11,693 bases of DNA from Desulfobacterales bacterium (GTDB lineage: Bacteria > Desulfobacterota > Desulfobacteria > Desulfobacterales > JAFDCJ01): NCBI GenBank assembly GCA_020345785.1, contig CP070771.1:4826081-4837773 (forward strand), given 5' to 3'. Below the pieces are notes generated by a model. That model saw only the letters and a list, made by a program, of their open reading frames with translations, was not told where the DNA came from and made no database searches. Of the stretch, positions 1-7,731 are shown one piece after another. A program made the position numbers and the translations under genes. Each line of letters begins with the position of its first letter. Within the stretch, counting starts at the first letter, position 1.

Positions 1-2832
1 GCCTATCGCATGGCCGGTTCTATCGTCGATATAACGCAAGGCAAAAGCGCCCAGGAAGAACTGCGCAAGCTTTCGCTTGCCACGGAGCACAGTCCGGCTT
101 CGGTGGTGATTACCGACAGGAAAGGAACCATTGAATATGTGAATGCCAGATTTTGCGACGTAACCGGCTATTCAGCGGAAGAGGCGATCGGGCAGAATCC
201 GCGTATCCTAAAATCGGGAAATCTTGCCCCGGCATTTTACAAGCAATTGTGGGACACGATTCTGGACGGAAAAACCTGGCGCGGTGATTTTATCAATAAA
301 AAGAAAAACGGTGAGGAATATTGGGAAAGTGCGTCCATTTCACCCATCCAAAATGACGAGGGTGAGATTACCCATTTCGTTGCGGTCAAACAGGATATCA
401 CAGAGCGGAAAAAGATGGAGGCTGAGCTGATTCAGGCCAAACATGCAGCCGATGATGCCAACAAGGCCAAGGGTGATTTTCTGGCCAACATGAGTCACGA
501 GATCCGCACGCCCATGAACGCGGTTATCGGTATGACTCATTTGGCGCTCAAGACCAATTTGACACCGAAACAGCGTGATTACCTGAAAAAAATTCAGTCA
601 TCGGCAAATTCTTTGCTGGGCATCATTAACGATATTCTGGACTTTTCTAAAATTGAAGCCGGCAAACTGGATATGGAGGCCGTCGATTTCAACCTGGACG
701 ATGTACTGGACAACCTGGCAAGCCTGGTAACGGTTAAGGCCCAGGAAAAAGAGAATCTGGAAGTGCTTTTTGCCGCTGCCCCCGATGTTCCGCGGTATCT
801 GGTCGGCGACCCCCTGCGATTGGGGCAGGTGCTCATTAATTTGGCCAACAATGCCGTCAAATTCACCGAATCCGGCGAAATCGTCGTCTCCATCGAAAAG
901 GCAGCCACGCAGCAGGATCAGGTAACCTTAAAATTTGCGGTCAGTGACACCGGCATCGGGCTCACCGAGGAGCAGAAAAGCAAACTGTTTCAGTCTTTCA
1001 GCCAGGCCGATACCTCCACCACCCGAAAATTCGGCGGCACCGGTCTGGGGCTTGCGATCAGTAAAAAACTGGTCGGCATGATGGGGGGAGAGATCTGGGT
1101 GGAAAGCGAGTACGGACGAGGCACCACCTTCCATTTCACAGCCGACTTCGGCGTGGGCAAGGAAAAAGCCAGGAAACACTTTGCGGTTGCCACCGATCTG
1201 CGAGGCATGCGGGTCCTGGTTGTGGACGACAATGTTACCTCGAGGGTGATACTTAAGGAATTATTGGAGTCACTTTCTTTTGAGGTTGAACTGGCGGCCT
1301 CGGGGGAAGAAGGGATCACCGAAATTGAAAACGCCGACAGAGACAAGCCGTTCGAACTCGTCATCATGGACTGGAAGATGCCCAGAATGGACGGCATCGA
1401 AGCCGCCACCCGCATTAAAAGACACCCGTCGCTGAAAAAAATTCCCACCGTCATCCTGGTAACGGCCTACGGGCGGGAAGAAGTTATGAAAAAAGCCGAA
1501 AACGCGGGACTGGACGGCTTTCTGATTAAACCGGTAAATGCCTCTGTGCTTTTTGATGCCATCATGCAGGCTTTCGGCGAAGAGTTGCCCGAGACGTCGC
1601 GGCTTGCCAAGCGTCAAAAAGAATCCGGCGCTTTGCAGGATATTCGGGGAGCCCGGATCCTGCTGGTGGAAGACAATGAAATCAACCAGCAGGTGGCCAA
1701 AGAGGTTCTGGAAGGTGCCGGCCTGATCGTTACCATTGCCAACAACGGTCAAGAGGCAGTCGATGCGGTAAAGGAGACGGATTATGACGCTGTGCTCATG
1801 GATGTGCAGATGCCGGTGATGGATGGCTATACGGCAACAAAAAGAATTCGGAATTGGGAAGGCGGAATGCGGAATGAAAATGGCAAGGATTCTGATTTAG
1901 AATCCGAAACCGAAAGCGTAACCTCAGTCCTCAGTCCTCAGTCCTCAGAACTGGGTCCTCAGGCCTCCAACCTTCAACCTCCAACCTCCAACATCCCCAT
2001 CATCGCCATGACCGCCCATGCCATGGCAGGTGACCAAGATAAGAGTCTGGAAGCGGGTATGAACGGGCATGTGACCAAACCCATCGATCCGGACCAGTTG
2101 TTTGCCGCGTTACTGAAATGGATCCAGCCACTTGAACGACGAGCTGTCTTCCGGCAAACGGATGCTGTGTCGGAGGAGCCGTTCCCGGAACCGCTTAAAG
2201 CATCGGTAGACGATCTGCCGGAATCGCTGCCGGGATTTGATCTTGCAGCCGGATTAGAGCGTTTGATGGGCAACAAACGTCTTTATCGTAAGCTGCTGCT
2301 GGATTTTGGCAGCAAGTATACCGGAGTGGTCGGCGATATCCGCAATGCGCTGAATAACAGTGATTTTCAACAGGCTCACAGCCTAACGCATAACCTGAAA
2401 GGACTGGCCGGCAATTTGGCGGCTTCGGACCTTTGGGCCGCAACTGTGGAAATAGAAAAACTCATCAAGGGCGACCACCACAAGTTCGCAACATCGGAAC
2501 AGCTTGATCAGAAATTGGCGAAGCTGGAAACGGCTGTCGGCAAAGCACTGCAGGCCGTCCGAACCCTGGGCCCTTCAGTCGAAGAGAAAACTGAAGGCCC
2601 TCCCACCGATACCCTGGGTGCAGTTTCACCCGAATTAGTGAAGGAAGTGGCGGGTCGTATCCGGGAGGCAGCCGAGCTGGGAGATATCACACAGCTCAAC
2701 TTGATTGCCAAGGAAATGAAGGCCAAATCAGATGACCTGGCTCCGATTTGTGATCGATTCATATACCTGGCGGCGGATTTCGACTTTGACGGAATTTTGA
2801 AATTGGTGGAGGAATTGGGAAGCAGGCAATAA
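1..2832 (+). CDS. Hybrid sensor histidine kinase (PAS-HisKA-HATPase-REC-REC-HPt), 5'-truncated
   Basis: A multistep phosphorelay kinase. The frame is open to base 1 and its first residues ([12 protein letters not shown]) look like the end of a PAS/PAC domain, so the true start lies outside the window. The Met at base 10 is probably internal. Numbering from that Met: PAS about 20-135; HisKA with H-box His163 (MSHEIRTP); HATPase with N-box near 275-285 and G boxes DTGIG (313-317) and GGTGLGL (342-348); receiver 1 about 400-520 (Asp407, phospho-Asp454, Lys507); receiver 2 about 548-706 (Glu554/Asp555, phospho-Asp598, Lys690); and HPt with His794 (THNLKGLAG). Receiver 2 carries an extra low-complexity stretch at residues 617-660, made of 7-base DNA repeats. 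No membrane segment is visible in this part. The signal and output partner are unknown, and it faces the redox operon tail-to-tail, so no operon link is implied. Confidence 0.95.
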   Translation, partial: AYRMAGSIVDITQGKSAQEELRKLSLATEHSPASVVITDRKGTIEYVNARFCDVTGYSAEEAIGQNPRILKSGNLAPAFYKQLWDTILDGKTWRGDFINKKKNGEEYWESASISPIQNDEGEITHFVAVKQDITERKKMEAELIQAKHAADDANKAKGDFLANMSHEIRTPMNAVIGMTHLALKTNLTPKQRDYLKKIQSSANSLLGIINDILDFSKIEAGKLDMEAVDFNLDDVLDNLASLVTVKAQEKENLEVLFAAAPDVPRYLVGDPLRLGQVLINLANNAVKFTESGEIVVSIEKAATQQDQVTLKFAVSDTGIGLTEEQKSKLFQSFSQADTSTTRKFGGTGLGLAISKKLVGMMGGEIWVESEYGRGTTFHFTADFGVGKEKARKHFAVATDLRGMRVLVVDDNVTSRVILKELLESLSFEVELAASGEEGITEIENADRDKPFELVIMDWKMPRMDGIEAATRIKRHPSLKKIPTVILVTAYGREEVMKKAENAGLDGFLIKPVNASVLFDAIMQAFGEELPETSRLAKRQKESGALQDIRGARILLVEDNEINQQVAKEVLEGAGLIVTIANNGQEAVDAVKETDYDAVLMDVQMPVMDGYTATKRIRNWEGGMRNENGKDSDLESETESVTSVLSPQSSELGPQASNLQPPTSNIPIIAMTAHAMAGDQDKSLEAGMNGHVTKPIDPDQLFAALLKWIQPLERRAVFRQTDAVSEEPFPEPLKASVDDLPESLPGFDLAAGLERLMGNKRLYRKLLLDFGSKYTGVVGDIRNALNNSDFQQAHSLTHNLKGLAGNLAASDLWAATVEIEKLIKGDHHKFATSEQLDQKLAKLETAVGKALQAVRTLGPSVEEKTEGPPTDTLGAVSPELVKEVAGRIREAAELGDITQLNLIAKEMKAKSDDLAPICDRFIYLAADFDFDGILKLVEELGSRQ
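1846..1880 (+). repeat. Degenerate 7-base quasi-tandem array (ATTCGGA/ATGCGGA family)
   Basis: Five consecutive 7-mers in strict register: ATTCGGA, ATTGGGA, AGGCGGA, ATGCGGA, ATGAAAA. The array lies inside the kinase reading frame, at the junction of receiver 2 helix alpha-3 and the low-complexity insert. It is translated as part of [12 protein letters not shown]. Confidence 0.75.
1922..1991 (+). repeat. Degenerate 7-base quasi-tandem array (CCTCAGT/CCTCCAA family) inside a CDS
   Basis: Ten consecutive 7-mers in register. CCTCAGT occurs three times, then CCTCAGA, ACTGGGT and CCTCAGG, then CCTCCAA, CCTTCAA, CCTCCAA and CCTCCAA. Because 7 is not a multiple of 3, the array is read in changing frames. 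It gives a Ser/Pro/Gln/Asn-rich peptide in the receiver 2 loop just before [10 protein letters not shown], without breaking the frame. Confidence 0.85.
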
Positions 2833-2836
2833 GAGG

Positions 2837-3598
2837 CTACTTTTGCGACCGGTCGCTGAATGACCTGATGCGGTCGGAAAAAAGTTTGGCGCAGGTCGGG
2901 CAATAATTATGGTGAGCTTTGACATCCGTGTGGGCGGAAGTCCTTTTATGAATATGGTTCAAAAATTTGGGTGTTGCATACAGCTTGCCGCAGCCCTCGC
3001 ACCTCTCCAGCGGGTGCCGGCCGATGACGTCATCGCGGATTGAGATGGTGCGCATGCTTTCCCCGTCTTCAACCAAAATGACCTTCGTCGGGCAGATGTT
3101 GGAGCAGGTACCGCACCCGATGCAAAGCCCCTCGATGGGGACAACATAATTCATGCCGTCTCTTTTTTCCATTTTCAGCGCTCCGGGACCGACAATTTCC
3201 TTGCAGACCCGGATACAGAGGCGACAGCGAACACATCCGTCGGGCGGCGGTCCGGGGTCGATGCCATAGGACTTCGCCAGTGCGATAATGCTTTTAGCCT
3301 GCGGCGCCATTTGCAGCAGATTCCTGAAAGCCCTGGTTCGGGCGCGGTTGACGGCCTCCCCCTGCGTTTTTACTACCATTCCGTCTTTCACCTTCAGGAC
3401 GCAGGCCAGCATCGTGACCTGTCTGCCGGTAGAGCGGCCCGGCACCTCGACGGCACACAGGCGACACGAGCCCGAGGGCCTGAGCGAGGGATGATAGCAT
3501 AAGGTGGGAATTGATATCGCATGGGTCCTGGCAACTTCAAGCACACTCGCACCCTTCTCTGCCTGGTACTCGTGGTCATCGATGATTATCGTAACCAT
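2837..3598 (-). CDS. [2Fe-2S]/[4Fe-4S] electron-transfer protein (HoxU/NuoG N-terminus-like) with C-terminal CxxC...CxxC module
   Basis: A predicted cytoplasmic electron carrier subunit of 253 residues. Residues 1-70 form a plant-type ferredoxin fold with [2Fe-2S] cysteines Cys34, Cys45, Cys48 and Cys66. Two [4Fe-4S] motifs follow: Cys122/125/128/132 and Cys159/162/165/169. The His-Cys cluster segment usual between these parts in NuoG/HoxU is not apparent; about 55 residues without cysteine fill that place. The C-terminus has CEGC (200-203) and CPTC (233-236), a probable metal ribbon whose 29-residue spacing matches that of the GltD-like protein at 4700-6865. A GGAGA ribosome site lies 5 bases before the ATG. 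It is last in the minus-strand run, 174 bases after the CBS gene, and ends 4 bases from the convergent kinase gene. It probably passes electrons to or from the flavoprotein; this role is inferred. Confidence 0.9.
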   Translation of the reverse strand: MVTIIIDDHEYQAEKGASVLEVARTHAISIPTLCYHPSLRPSGSCRLCAVEVPGRSTGRQVTMLACVLKVKDGMVVKTQGEAVNRARTRAFRNLLQMAPQAKSIIALAKSYGIDPGPPPDGCVRCRLCIRVCKEIVGPGALKMEKRDGMNYVVPIEGLCIGCGTCSNICPTKVILVEDGESMRTISIRDDVIGRHPLERCEGCGKLYATPKFLNHIHKRTSAHTDVKAHHNYCPTCAKLFSDRIRSFSDRSQK

Positions 3599-3614
3599 GA
3601 ATTTCTCCGACTTA

Positions 3615-3642
3615 GTTATTAGTCATTAGGTGTTGGTGAATG
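3615..3642. repeat. Short 7-base array (GTTATTA family)
   Basis: GTTATTA, GTCATTA, GGTGTTG and GTGAATG follow in register. The first two units closely match the longer GTTATTA array at 7438-7493. It sits just upstream of the minus-strand [2Fe-2S] gene. Confidence 0.45.
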
Positions 3643-3680
3643 GACGGCCATATGTCCGGCGGCCGGCATCAAGTGGCCCG

Positions 3681-3757
3681 GTATCCACTATCCAGTATCA
3701 AGGATCCAGTATCGAGTATCCAGCAACGCGCAGCCAGCATCGAGTATCCAGTATCGG
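3681..3757. repeat. Degenerate 7-base quasi-tandem array (GTATCCA family)
   Basis: Eleven consecutive 7-mers in unbroken register: GTATCCA three times, with GTATCAA, GTATCGA, GTATCGG, CTATCCA, GGATCCA, GCATCGA, GCAGCCA and GCAACGC. It fills much of the 174-base gap between the CBS gene and the [2Fe-2S] gene and ends 15 bases beyond the CBS stop codon. Degenerate drift with preserved period separates it from a CRISPR or an ordinary microsatellite. Confidence 0.9.
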
Positions 3758-3772
3758 GAGCGAAGCGACCTC

Positions 3773-4222
3773 TCAGTCTCTGCCCGCGTCATGCAGGTCA
3801 TCAATATAATCTTTCAGGTGATGAATCTCCTGGTTTAGCGAATCAATCTGGTGCTCGATCAAATCGTTCAATGTCAGCATGCCGACTATTTTCTTTGCCT
3901 TTATAACCGGCAAATGTTTGATGTCAGATTTAATCATGATGGCCATGACATGGCTGACCTCATCTTCGGGTTCTGCCACAATCAGCTTATTGGTCATGGC
4001 GTTCTGCAATGCTATTTCAGAAAGTGCCGTTGTTTTTTCTCTCAAATAAAACCGGAAAACATCCCTTTCCGCAAAGATGCCCACCGGCTGGTCATTCTCC
4101 GTTACAATCAGGGCGCTGACCCTCTTATGGGACATGAGATTGACAGCATCGTCTATGCTTTGATTACTGGCGATTGTGTGCACCGGGCGGGCCTTTTCCC
4201 TCAATAGATCGAGAACTTTCAT
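3773..4222 (-). CDS. Two-CBS-domain protein (Bateman module)
   Basis: A 149-residue protein built almost entirely of a CBS pair: CBS1 about 8-62 (PVHTIASNQSIDDAVNLM...PVGIFAERD) and CBS2 about 72-127 (MTNKLIVAEPEDEVSHVM...IVGMLTLNDLIE). A charged C-terminal helix (about 120-149) may be a coiled coil. CBS pairs usually bind adenine nucleotides and act as regulatory sensors. No catalytic domain is attached here, so it may sense cell energy state for the neighbouring redox enzymes (inference). I chose the Met at 4222 because MKVLDLL begins directly at the domain and GGGG lies 9-12 bases upstream. An in-frame Met at 4237 would add five residues (MGIVC), and neither ribosome site is strong. The gene starts 21 bases after the small SH3-like gene, which supports co-transcription. 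Confidence 0.9.
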   Translation of the reverse strand: MKVLDLLREKARPVHTIASNQSIDDAVNLMSHKRVSALIVTENDQPVGIFAERDVFRFYLREKTTALSEIALQNAMTNKLIVAEPEDEVSHVMAIMIKSDIKHLPVIKAKKIVGMLTLNDLIEHQIDSLNQEIHHLKDYIDDLHDAGRD

Positions 4223-4243
4223 GCAGACAATCCCCATCCCTGT

Positions 4244-4456
4244 CTAATCTTCCAGTCGACGCAGACAATCCTGGGGAAAACGGTGGGTGCCTTTGCCTTC
4301 CAGACTGACTTCCACCAGGGCATCCGGATCGTTTATGGTGGTGTCGGGGTCGGTTATGATGCCGTGCAAGCCGATGTATTCATCCATATAGCTTTCCCAG
4401 CTTTCATCATCCGACTTTTGAAATACTTCGACCTTCTGGCCGCGACGAAAAACCAT
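4244..4456 (-). CDS. Small SH3-like hypothetical protein (70 aa)
   Basis: A compact 70-residue acidic protein beginning MVFRRGQKVEVF. Its pattern is short beta strands, a central conserved-looking segment (WESYMDEYIGLHGIITD), then VEVSLEGKGTHRFPQDCLRRL. This fits a small SH3/KOW-like beta barrel, judged from pattern only. The frame stays open upstream to 4624, but that extension runs through spacer and repeat DNA. A clear GGAGG (complement of 4464-4468) lies 7 bases before the ATG at 4456, which fixes the start. It has one cysteine near the C-terminus and no signal peptide or membrane segment. Position between the flavoprotein and CBS genes suggests an accessory or assembly factor, but the function is not known. 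Confidence 0.82.
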   Translation of the reverse strand: MVFRRGQKVEVFQKSDDESWESYMDEYIGLHGIITDPDTTINDPDALVEVSLEGKGTHRFPQDCLRRLED

Positions 4457-4463
4457 GATTGAG

Positions 4464-4468
4464 CCTCC
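4464..4468 (-). promoter_or_regulatory. Ribosome binding site deciding the start of the 70-aa gene
   Basis: GGAGG on the minus strand with a 7-base spacer to ATG at 4456. It supports the short start over the open frame reaching 4624. Confidence 0.8.
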
Positions 4469-4605
4469 AATTGATACTTTGTTACTTGTAAAGGTGATGC
4501 AGACCGGTTCTCCGACTTCAGCGCGATTTGAGCGGTCAGGCTCAAGGTCAATTGTCAGTTGTGTAATGTCCGTTGTAAAAAAAATGAAGATAGTCACTCC
4601 GATCA

Positions 4606-4647
4606 ACAATGGACAACGGACCATGGACCACGGACAGCTGACTACAG
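4606..4647. repeat. Degenerate 7-base quasi-tandem array (ACAATGG/ACCATGG family)
   Basis: Six 7-mers in register: ACAATGG, ACAACGG, ACCATGG, ACCACGG, ACAGCTG, ACTACAG. It lies in the 243-base spacer between the flavoprotein gene and the 70-aa gene. Confidence 0.8.
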
Positions 4648-4681
4648 CCTATTTGCGTTCTCAACTCAATCGTTACACTTT

Positions 4682-4709
4682 GCGCTCTGCTCTCTGCCCT
4701 CAGCCCTTG
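4682..4709. repeat. 7-base array (GCTCTCT family) overlapping the end of a CDS
   Basis: GCGCTCT, GCTCTCT, GCCCTCA and GCCCTTG follow in register. The minus-strand stop codon of the flavoprotein gene (complement of 4700-4702) and its last codons fall within the array. Confidence 0.6.
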
Positions 4710-6865
4710 GTTACCGGTGCATCCTCTACGCTGCGCTTGGCCGTTGATTTCCGGGCACAGGCTTCGCAGAGTCGGCGGTCGTCGATTTTTGCAGCCACGG
4801 CATGGGTTCTTTTCTGGACAAACTCCAGGTAGCGAGCCGGACCCAGTACCCCTCCACAACTGTCACAATACAGCAATTTTTTACGATTGAGAATGGTTCC
4901 GCAAAGGGACAGGACTCTCTCTCCGCTCCTGTCTTGGATCTGCATAGCTCCGGTGGGGCAGTTGGTGGCGCAGGCACCGCACAGAATGCATCGTTCTTCG
5001 GTTAATCTGAAGTCGGTCGGCACAGGATGATCGAAGTCAAAGTATCCCATTTGCAGGGCGTCCACCCCCATTCTATCGCGGCAGACTTCGATACACTTGC
5101 CGCACCGCAGGCAGATATCACAGCGCAGACAGCGGCGCGCTTCTTCGCGAACCATGTCTTCCGGGTAGCCGAGTTCGACCTGTTGAAAAGTGGTGCGTCG
5201 GCGGTAAATGTTTAACAACGGCATTTCCGGTCGCCTGATCGTCATCTTACCGCTGGCCGGGACTTCCAGGTATTCTATCCTGCCGCGGCGTGTCGGTACC
5301 GGCGGTATCTTGGGCTGCGGTATTCCCTCCAGATAACGGTCAATAGACTCTGCCGCCCGCTTGCCGCCGCCAATGGCCTCAATGACCGTGGCCGGCCCCG
5401 TGACCGCATCGCCGGCCGCAAAAATACCTTCCAGAGATGATTCCATGGTGGCCATATTGACGTTGATTGTTTTACGCCGTGTCCATTCCAGCCCTTTTAT
5501 CGATTCCAGGCAGTCGCCGTCGACCTGTTGGCCAATGGCGCAAATGATGGCATCGGCTTCTATAATGTACTCACTGCCTTCGATGGGTACCGGATATTTG
5601 CGGTCTTCGCCTTCTTTGCTTACCAGCCGGGCCTGCAGACATTTTAAGCCCGTGACGTGATCATCACTGCCGAGGATCTGCACGGGAATATTCAAAAATT
5701 CGAATCGGATTCCTTCTTCTTCGGCCTGCTCTACTTCTTCGGTGTCAGCCGGCATTTCAGAGCGCGTCCGACGGTATGCCAGGGTTACCGACTCACACCC
5801 CAATCGCAGGCAGGTTCTGGCGGCATCGATAGCCACATTGCCGCCGCCAATTACGACCGCATGTTTGCCGGGAACCTGTCGGTCTCCCAAGGCCACCTTT
5901 CTCAAAAAATCTACGGCTTCAATAACCTGCGGGAAATCCTTTTCGCCGGGAACACCCAGCTTAAAGGAATTATGAGCGCCAATGGCAAGGAAAAAGGCCT
6001 CGAAGCCTTCTTTTTTCAACTGCTTAAGGGTTACGTCTTTGCCAAAGCGGGTATTAAATTGAAATTCAATCCCTAAATTTTTTAACATGACGACTTCGCG
6101 GTCAATAACTTCCCGGGGCAGACGATAGCGAGGAATACCCAGCAACAGCATGCCGCCGGCCACTGGATGCTGCTCAATAACCCGCACGGTATATCCCTTC
6201 AAGGCCAGATAGTAAGCCGCACTCATGCCTCCCGGGCCGGCGCCGATGACACAGACCTTGCGGTTTTTTTCCAGCGCTTTGACTGGGTTTTTATAACTGC
6301 CTTCGGACATGGCCCTTTCAGCGGCAAAACCTTTGAGGGTTTTAATCGAGATCGGGGTGTCGATACGCGCGCGGACGCACATGAATTCACAGGGACGGGT
6401 GCACACCAGGCCGCAGACCCAGGGAAAGGGGCAGTCCCGGCGGATGACATCAATGGCCTCTGCGTCGCGTCCCAGGCCGATCAGAGTGACGTACGTCGGA
6501 ATATCCAAACCCGCGGGGCAGGTCATCTGGCAGGGTGCAGGGGCAAGCTTGACGCAGTCGCCGGTAGAACAGTTGTGGGTGTCGATGTGGCTGGTAAATA
6601 TTTCCCGGTGCCGGGTCAAGGTTTCAAGCACCACTCCGGCAGCACTTTTTGCGGAGTCTGCTTTGCTTTCTTCGGCTATTTTGCGGGCCAGGGATTCCAT
6701 TGACGGCAGGTGTTCGGTGTCGGCTCGGCCCCAGGCAACATCGTTTAACAGGGCCAATATATCTTCGGCTCTGCGCCTGCTTCTGGGATCCGTAAGTTGG
6801 CCGGATTCAATGGCGGAGCTCAATTGGCTGATGAGTTCACTGACCGGACAAATTTTCTCGGGCAT
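4700..6865 (-). CDS. GltD-like NAD(P)H:FAD/iron-sulfur oxidoreductase subunit
   Basis: A 721-residue electron-input (or output) subunit, predicted cytoplasmic. A helical N-terminus (1-95) ends in a NuoF-tail-like motif (HREIF...HNCSTGDC, Cys99/Cys104). The GltD-type iron-sulfur domain follows (Cys112, Cys116, Cys151, Cys155, Cys159, Cys163). Next come FAD-binding GAGPGG (208-213), a second nucleotide site VVIGGGNVAIDAAR (337-350) with AYRRTRSEMPA downstream, which in GltD/NfnB relatives favours NADPH, and the FAD motif GDAVTG...GGGKRAA (485-505). C-terminal clusters are Cys579-595 (CLRCDICLRCGKCIEVC) and Cys626/629/632/636, then CDSC (667-670) and CEAC (700-703). Overall size and order resemble the beta subunit of the NADP-dependent formate dehydrogenase of Moorella. 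AGGAA precedes the ATG by 6 bases, and only 9 bases separate it from the ferredoxin gene, so the two are co-transcribed. Confidence 0.93.
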   Translation of the reverse strand: MPEKICPVSELISQLSSAIESGQLTDPRSRRRAEDILALLNDVAWGRADTEHLPSMESLARKIAEESKADSAKSAAGVVLETLTRHREIFTSHIDTHNCSTGDCVKLAPAPCQMTCPAGLDIPTYVTLIGLGRDAEAIDVIRRDCPFPWVCGLVCTRPCEFMCVRARIDTPISIKTLKGFAAERAMSEGSYKNPVKALEKNRKVCVIGAGPGGMSAAYYLALKGYTVRVIEQHPVAGGMLLLGIPRYRLPREVIDREVVMLKNLGIEFQFNTRFGKDVTLKQLKKEGFEAFFLAIGAHNSFKLGVPGEKDFPQVIEAVDFLRKVALGDRQVPGKHAVVIGGGNVAIDAARTCLRLGCESVTLAYRRTRSEMPADTEEVEQAEEEGIRFEFLNIPVQILGSDDHVTGLKCLQARLVSKEGEDRKYPVPIEGSEYIIEADAIICAIGQQVDGDCLESIKGLEWTRRKTINVNMATMESSLEGIFAAGDAVTGPATVIEAIGGGKRAAESIDRYLEGIPQPKIPPVPTRRGRIEYLEVPASGKMTIRRPEMPLLNIYRRRTTFQQVELGYPEDMVREEARRCLRCDICLRCGKCIEVCRDRMGVDALQMGYFDFDHPVPTDFRLTEERCILCGACATNCPTGAMQIQDRSGERVLSLCGTILNRKKLLYCDSCGGVLGPARYLEFVQKRTHAVAAKIDDRRLCEACARKSTAKRSVEDAPVTKG

Positions 6866-6874
6866 TATCGTTTC

Positions 6875-7378
6875 CTAATCAAAATCGGCAACCAGCCGCG
6901 CATGTCTTGCACGTGTGGTGCGGCTCTTCACCGACGGTTCGCCGAAGTGCAGACATTTGGTGATGCACTTGGTGACGCAGGCCGGTTCCAGGCCCTGATC
7001 GACCCGGTCCATGCAGTAGTCACATTTGACCGCTTTGCCGGTTTGCGGGTTCCACTGGGGCGTGCCCCAGGGGCAAGCCGTAATACATGCTTTGCATCCG
7101 ACGCACAGTTTGTCGTCCACGAAAACAATGCCGTCCTTGGGTCTTTTTTGCATCGCGCCCGTAGGACAGGCGGCGACACACCACGGGTCCTCGCAATGGA
7201 AGCAAGGCATGAACACATAGGCCATGCGCGGCAGGTTATTCACTTTTTTGGGGCCGACCGGAATTATCTGGGTCAGTCGGGGCCCGATGGGTAAATTTTT
7301 TTTCGTTTTGCAGTGGGACTCGCAGCTGAAACATCCGATGCAGCGTTTGGTGTCCTGGTAGATATAGTACTTGCTCAT
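6875..7378 (-). CDS. Four-cluster ferredoxin subunit (PhsB/DmsB/HycB-like)
   Basis: A 167-residue electron-transfer subunit of the CISM (complex iron-sulfur molybdoenzyme) type. Four cysteine groups are visible: Cys13/16/19/23, Cys59/62/67/71, Cys92/95/98/102 and Cys119/122/134/138, with one more cysteine at 142, each fitting a [4Fe-4S] cluster. There is no signal peptide or membrane anchor, so it should be cytoplasmic. GGAGG (complement of 7386-7390) lies 7 bases before the ATG. In this family the subunit carries electrons between a molybdopterin catalytic subunit and a redox partner. Here the catalytic gene is upstream (across a 430-base spacer) and a NAD(P)H flavoprotein is immediately downstream, so it most likely bridges those two. 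The exact complex is inferred from gene order. Confidence 0.93.
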   Translation of the reverse strand: MSKYYIYQDTKRCIGCFSCESHCKTKKNLPIGPRLTQIIPVGPKKVNNLPRMAYVFMPCFHCEDPWCVAACPTGAMQKRPKDGIVFVDDKLCVGCKACITACPWGTPQWNPQTGKAVKCDYCMDRVDQGLEPACVTKCITKCLHFGEPSVKSRTTRARHARLVADFD

Positions 7379-7437
7379 GCCTGTTCCTCCAATTTGTGAA
7401 CTTTCGCTTATCTTTGAGCGTATAATGTTAAAAAAAA

Positions 7438-7493
7438 GTTATTAGTTAAGAGATAAAAGTAATTTGTTATTCGTTATTTGTTATTAGTTTAAA
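7438..7493. repeat. Degenerate 7-base quasi-tandem array (GTTATTA/GTTATTT family)
   Basis: Eight 7-mers in register: GTTATTA, GTTAAGA, GATAAAA, GTAATTT, GTTATTC, GTTATTT, GTTATTA, GTTTAAA. It lies 60 bases upstream of the ferredoxin gene start and matches the short array at 3615-3628. Confidence 0.85.
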
Positions 7494-7596
7494 AGGAAAG
7501 AAATCTCTTTATAAATATCGAATTCTAACTCTACTTTGTCATAGTAACTTTTGCTTCCTTCACTAAATCTAACATAATGACATAACAAACGATTGT

Positions 7597-7731
7597 CTAA
7601 AATGATCTAAATTGCCTAAAATGCCTAAAATTATGGAAACGCTTCGCTCAATCTTTTTTTATAATTGACAGAATACCGCAATTTTAGCTCATTTTAGGTC
7701 ATTTTCAATTTTAGATCATTTACATTTTTAG
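7597..7731. repeat. Inverted pair of CTAAA-rich repeat blocks
   Basis: The left block (7597-7632) repeats CTAAAATGAT, CTAAATTGC, CTAAAATGC, CTAAAATTA with 9-10 base steps. The right block (7681-7731) repeats ATTTTAG separated by CTC, GTC or ATC, with 7-10 base steps. The blocks are imperfect reverse complements, for example AATGATCTAA on the left against its complement in ATTTTAGATCATTT on the right. About 48 bases containing CGCTTCGCTC lie between. Confidence 0.6.

Noticed and set aside
3681..3757. CRISPR array
   Set aside because: Units are 7 bases, degenerate and contiguous, without spacers or a cas gene.
4457..4624. N-terminal extension of the 70-aa gene to 126 residues
   Set aside because: The extension crosses spacer and 7-base repeat DNA, and a GGAGG site lies 7 bases before the internal ATG at 4456.
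7379..7437. Intrinsic terminator or promoter between the catalytic and ferredoxin genes
   Set aside because: AT-rich only; no GC stem with T run and no well-spaced -35/-10 or -24/-12 pair on the minus strand.
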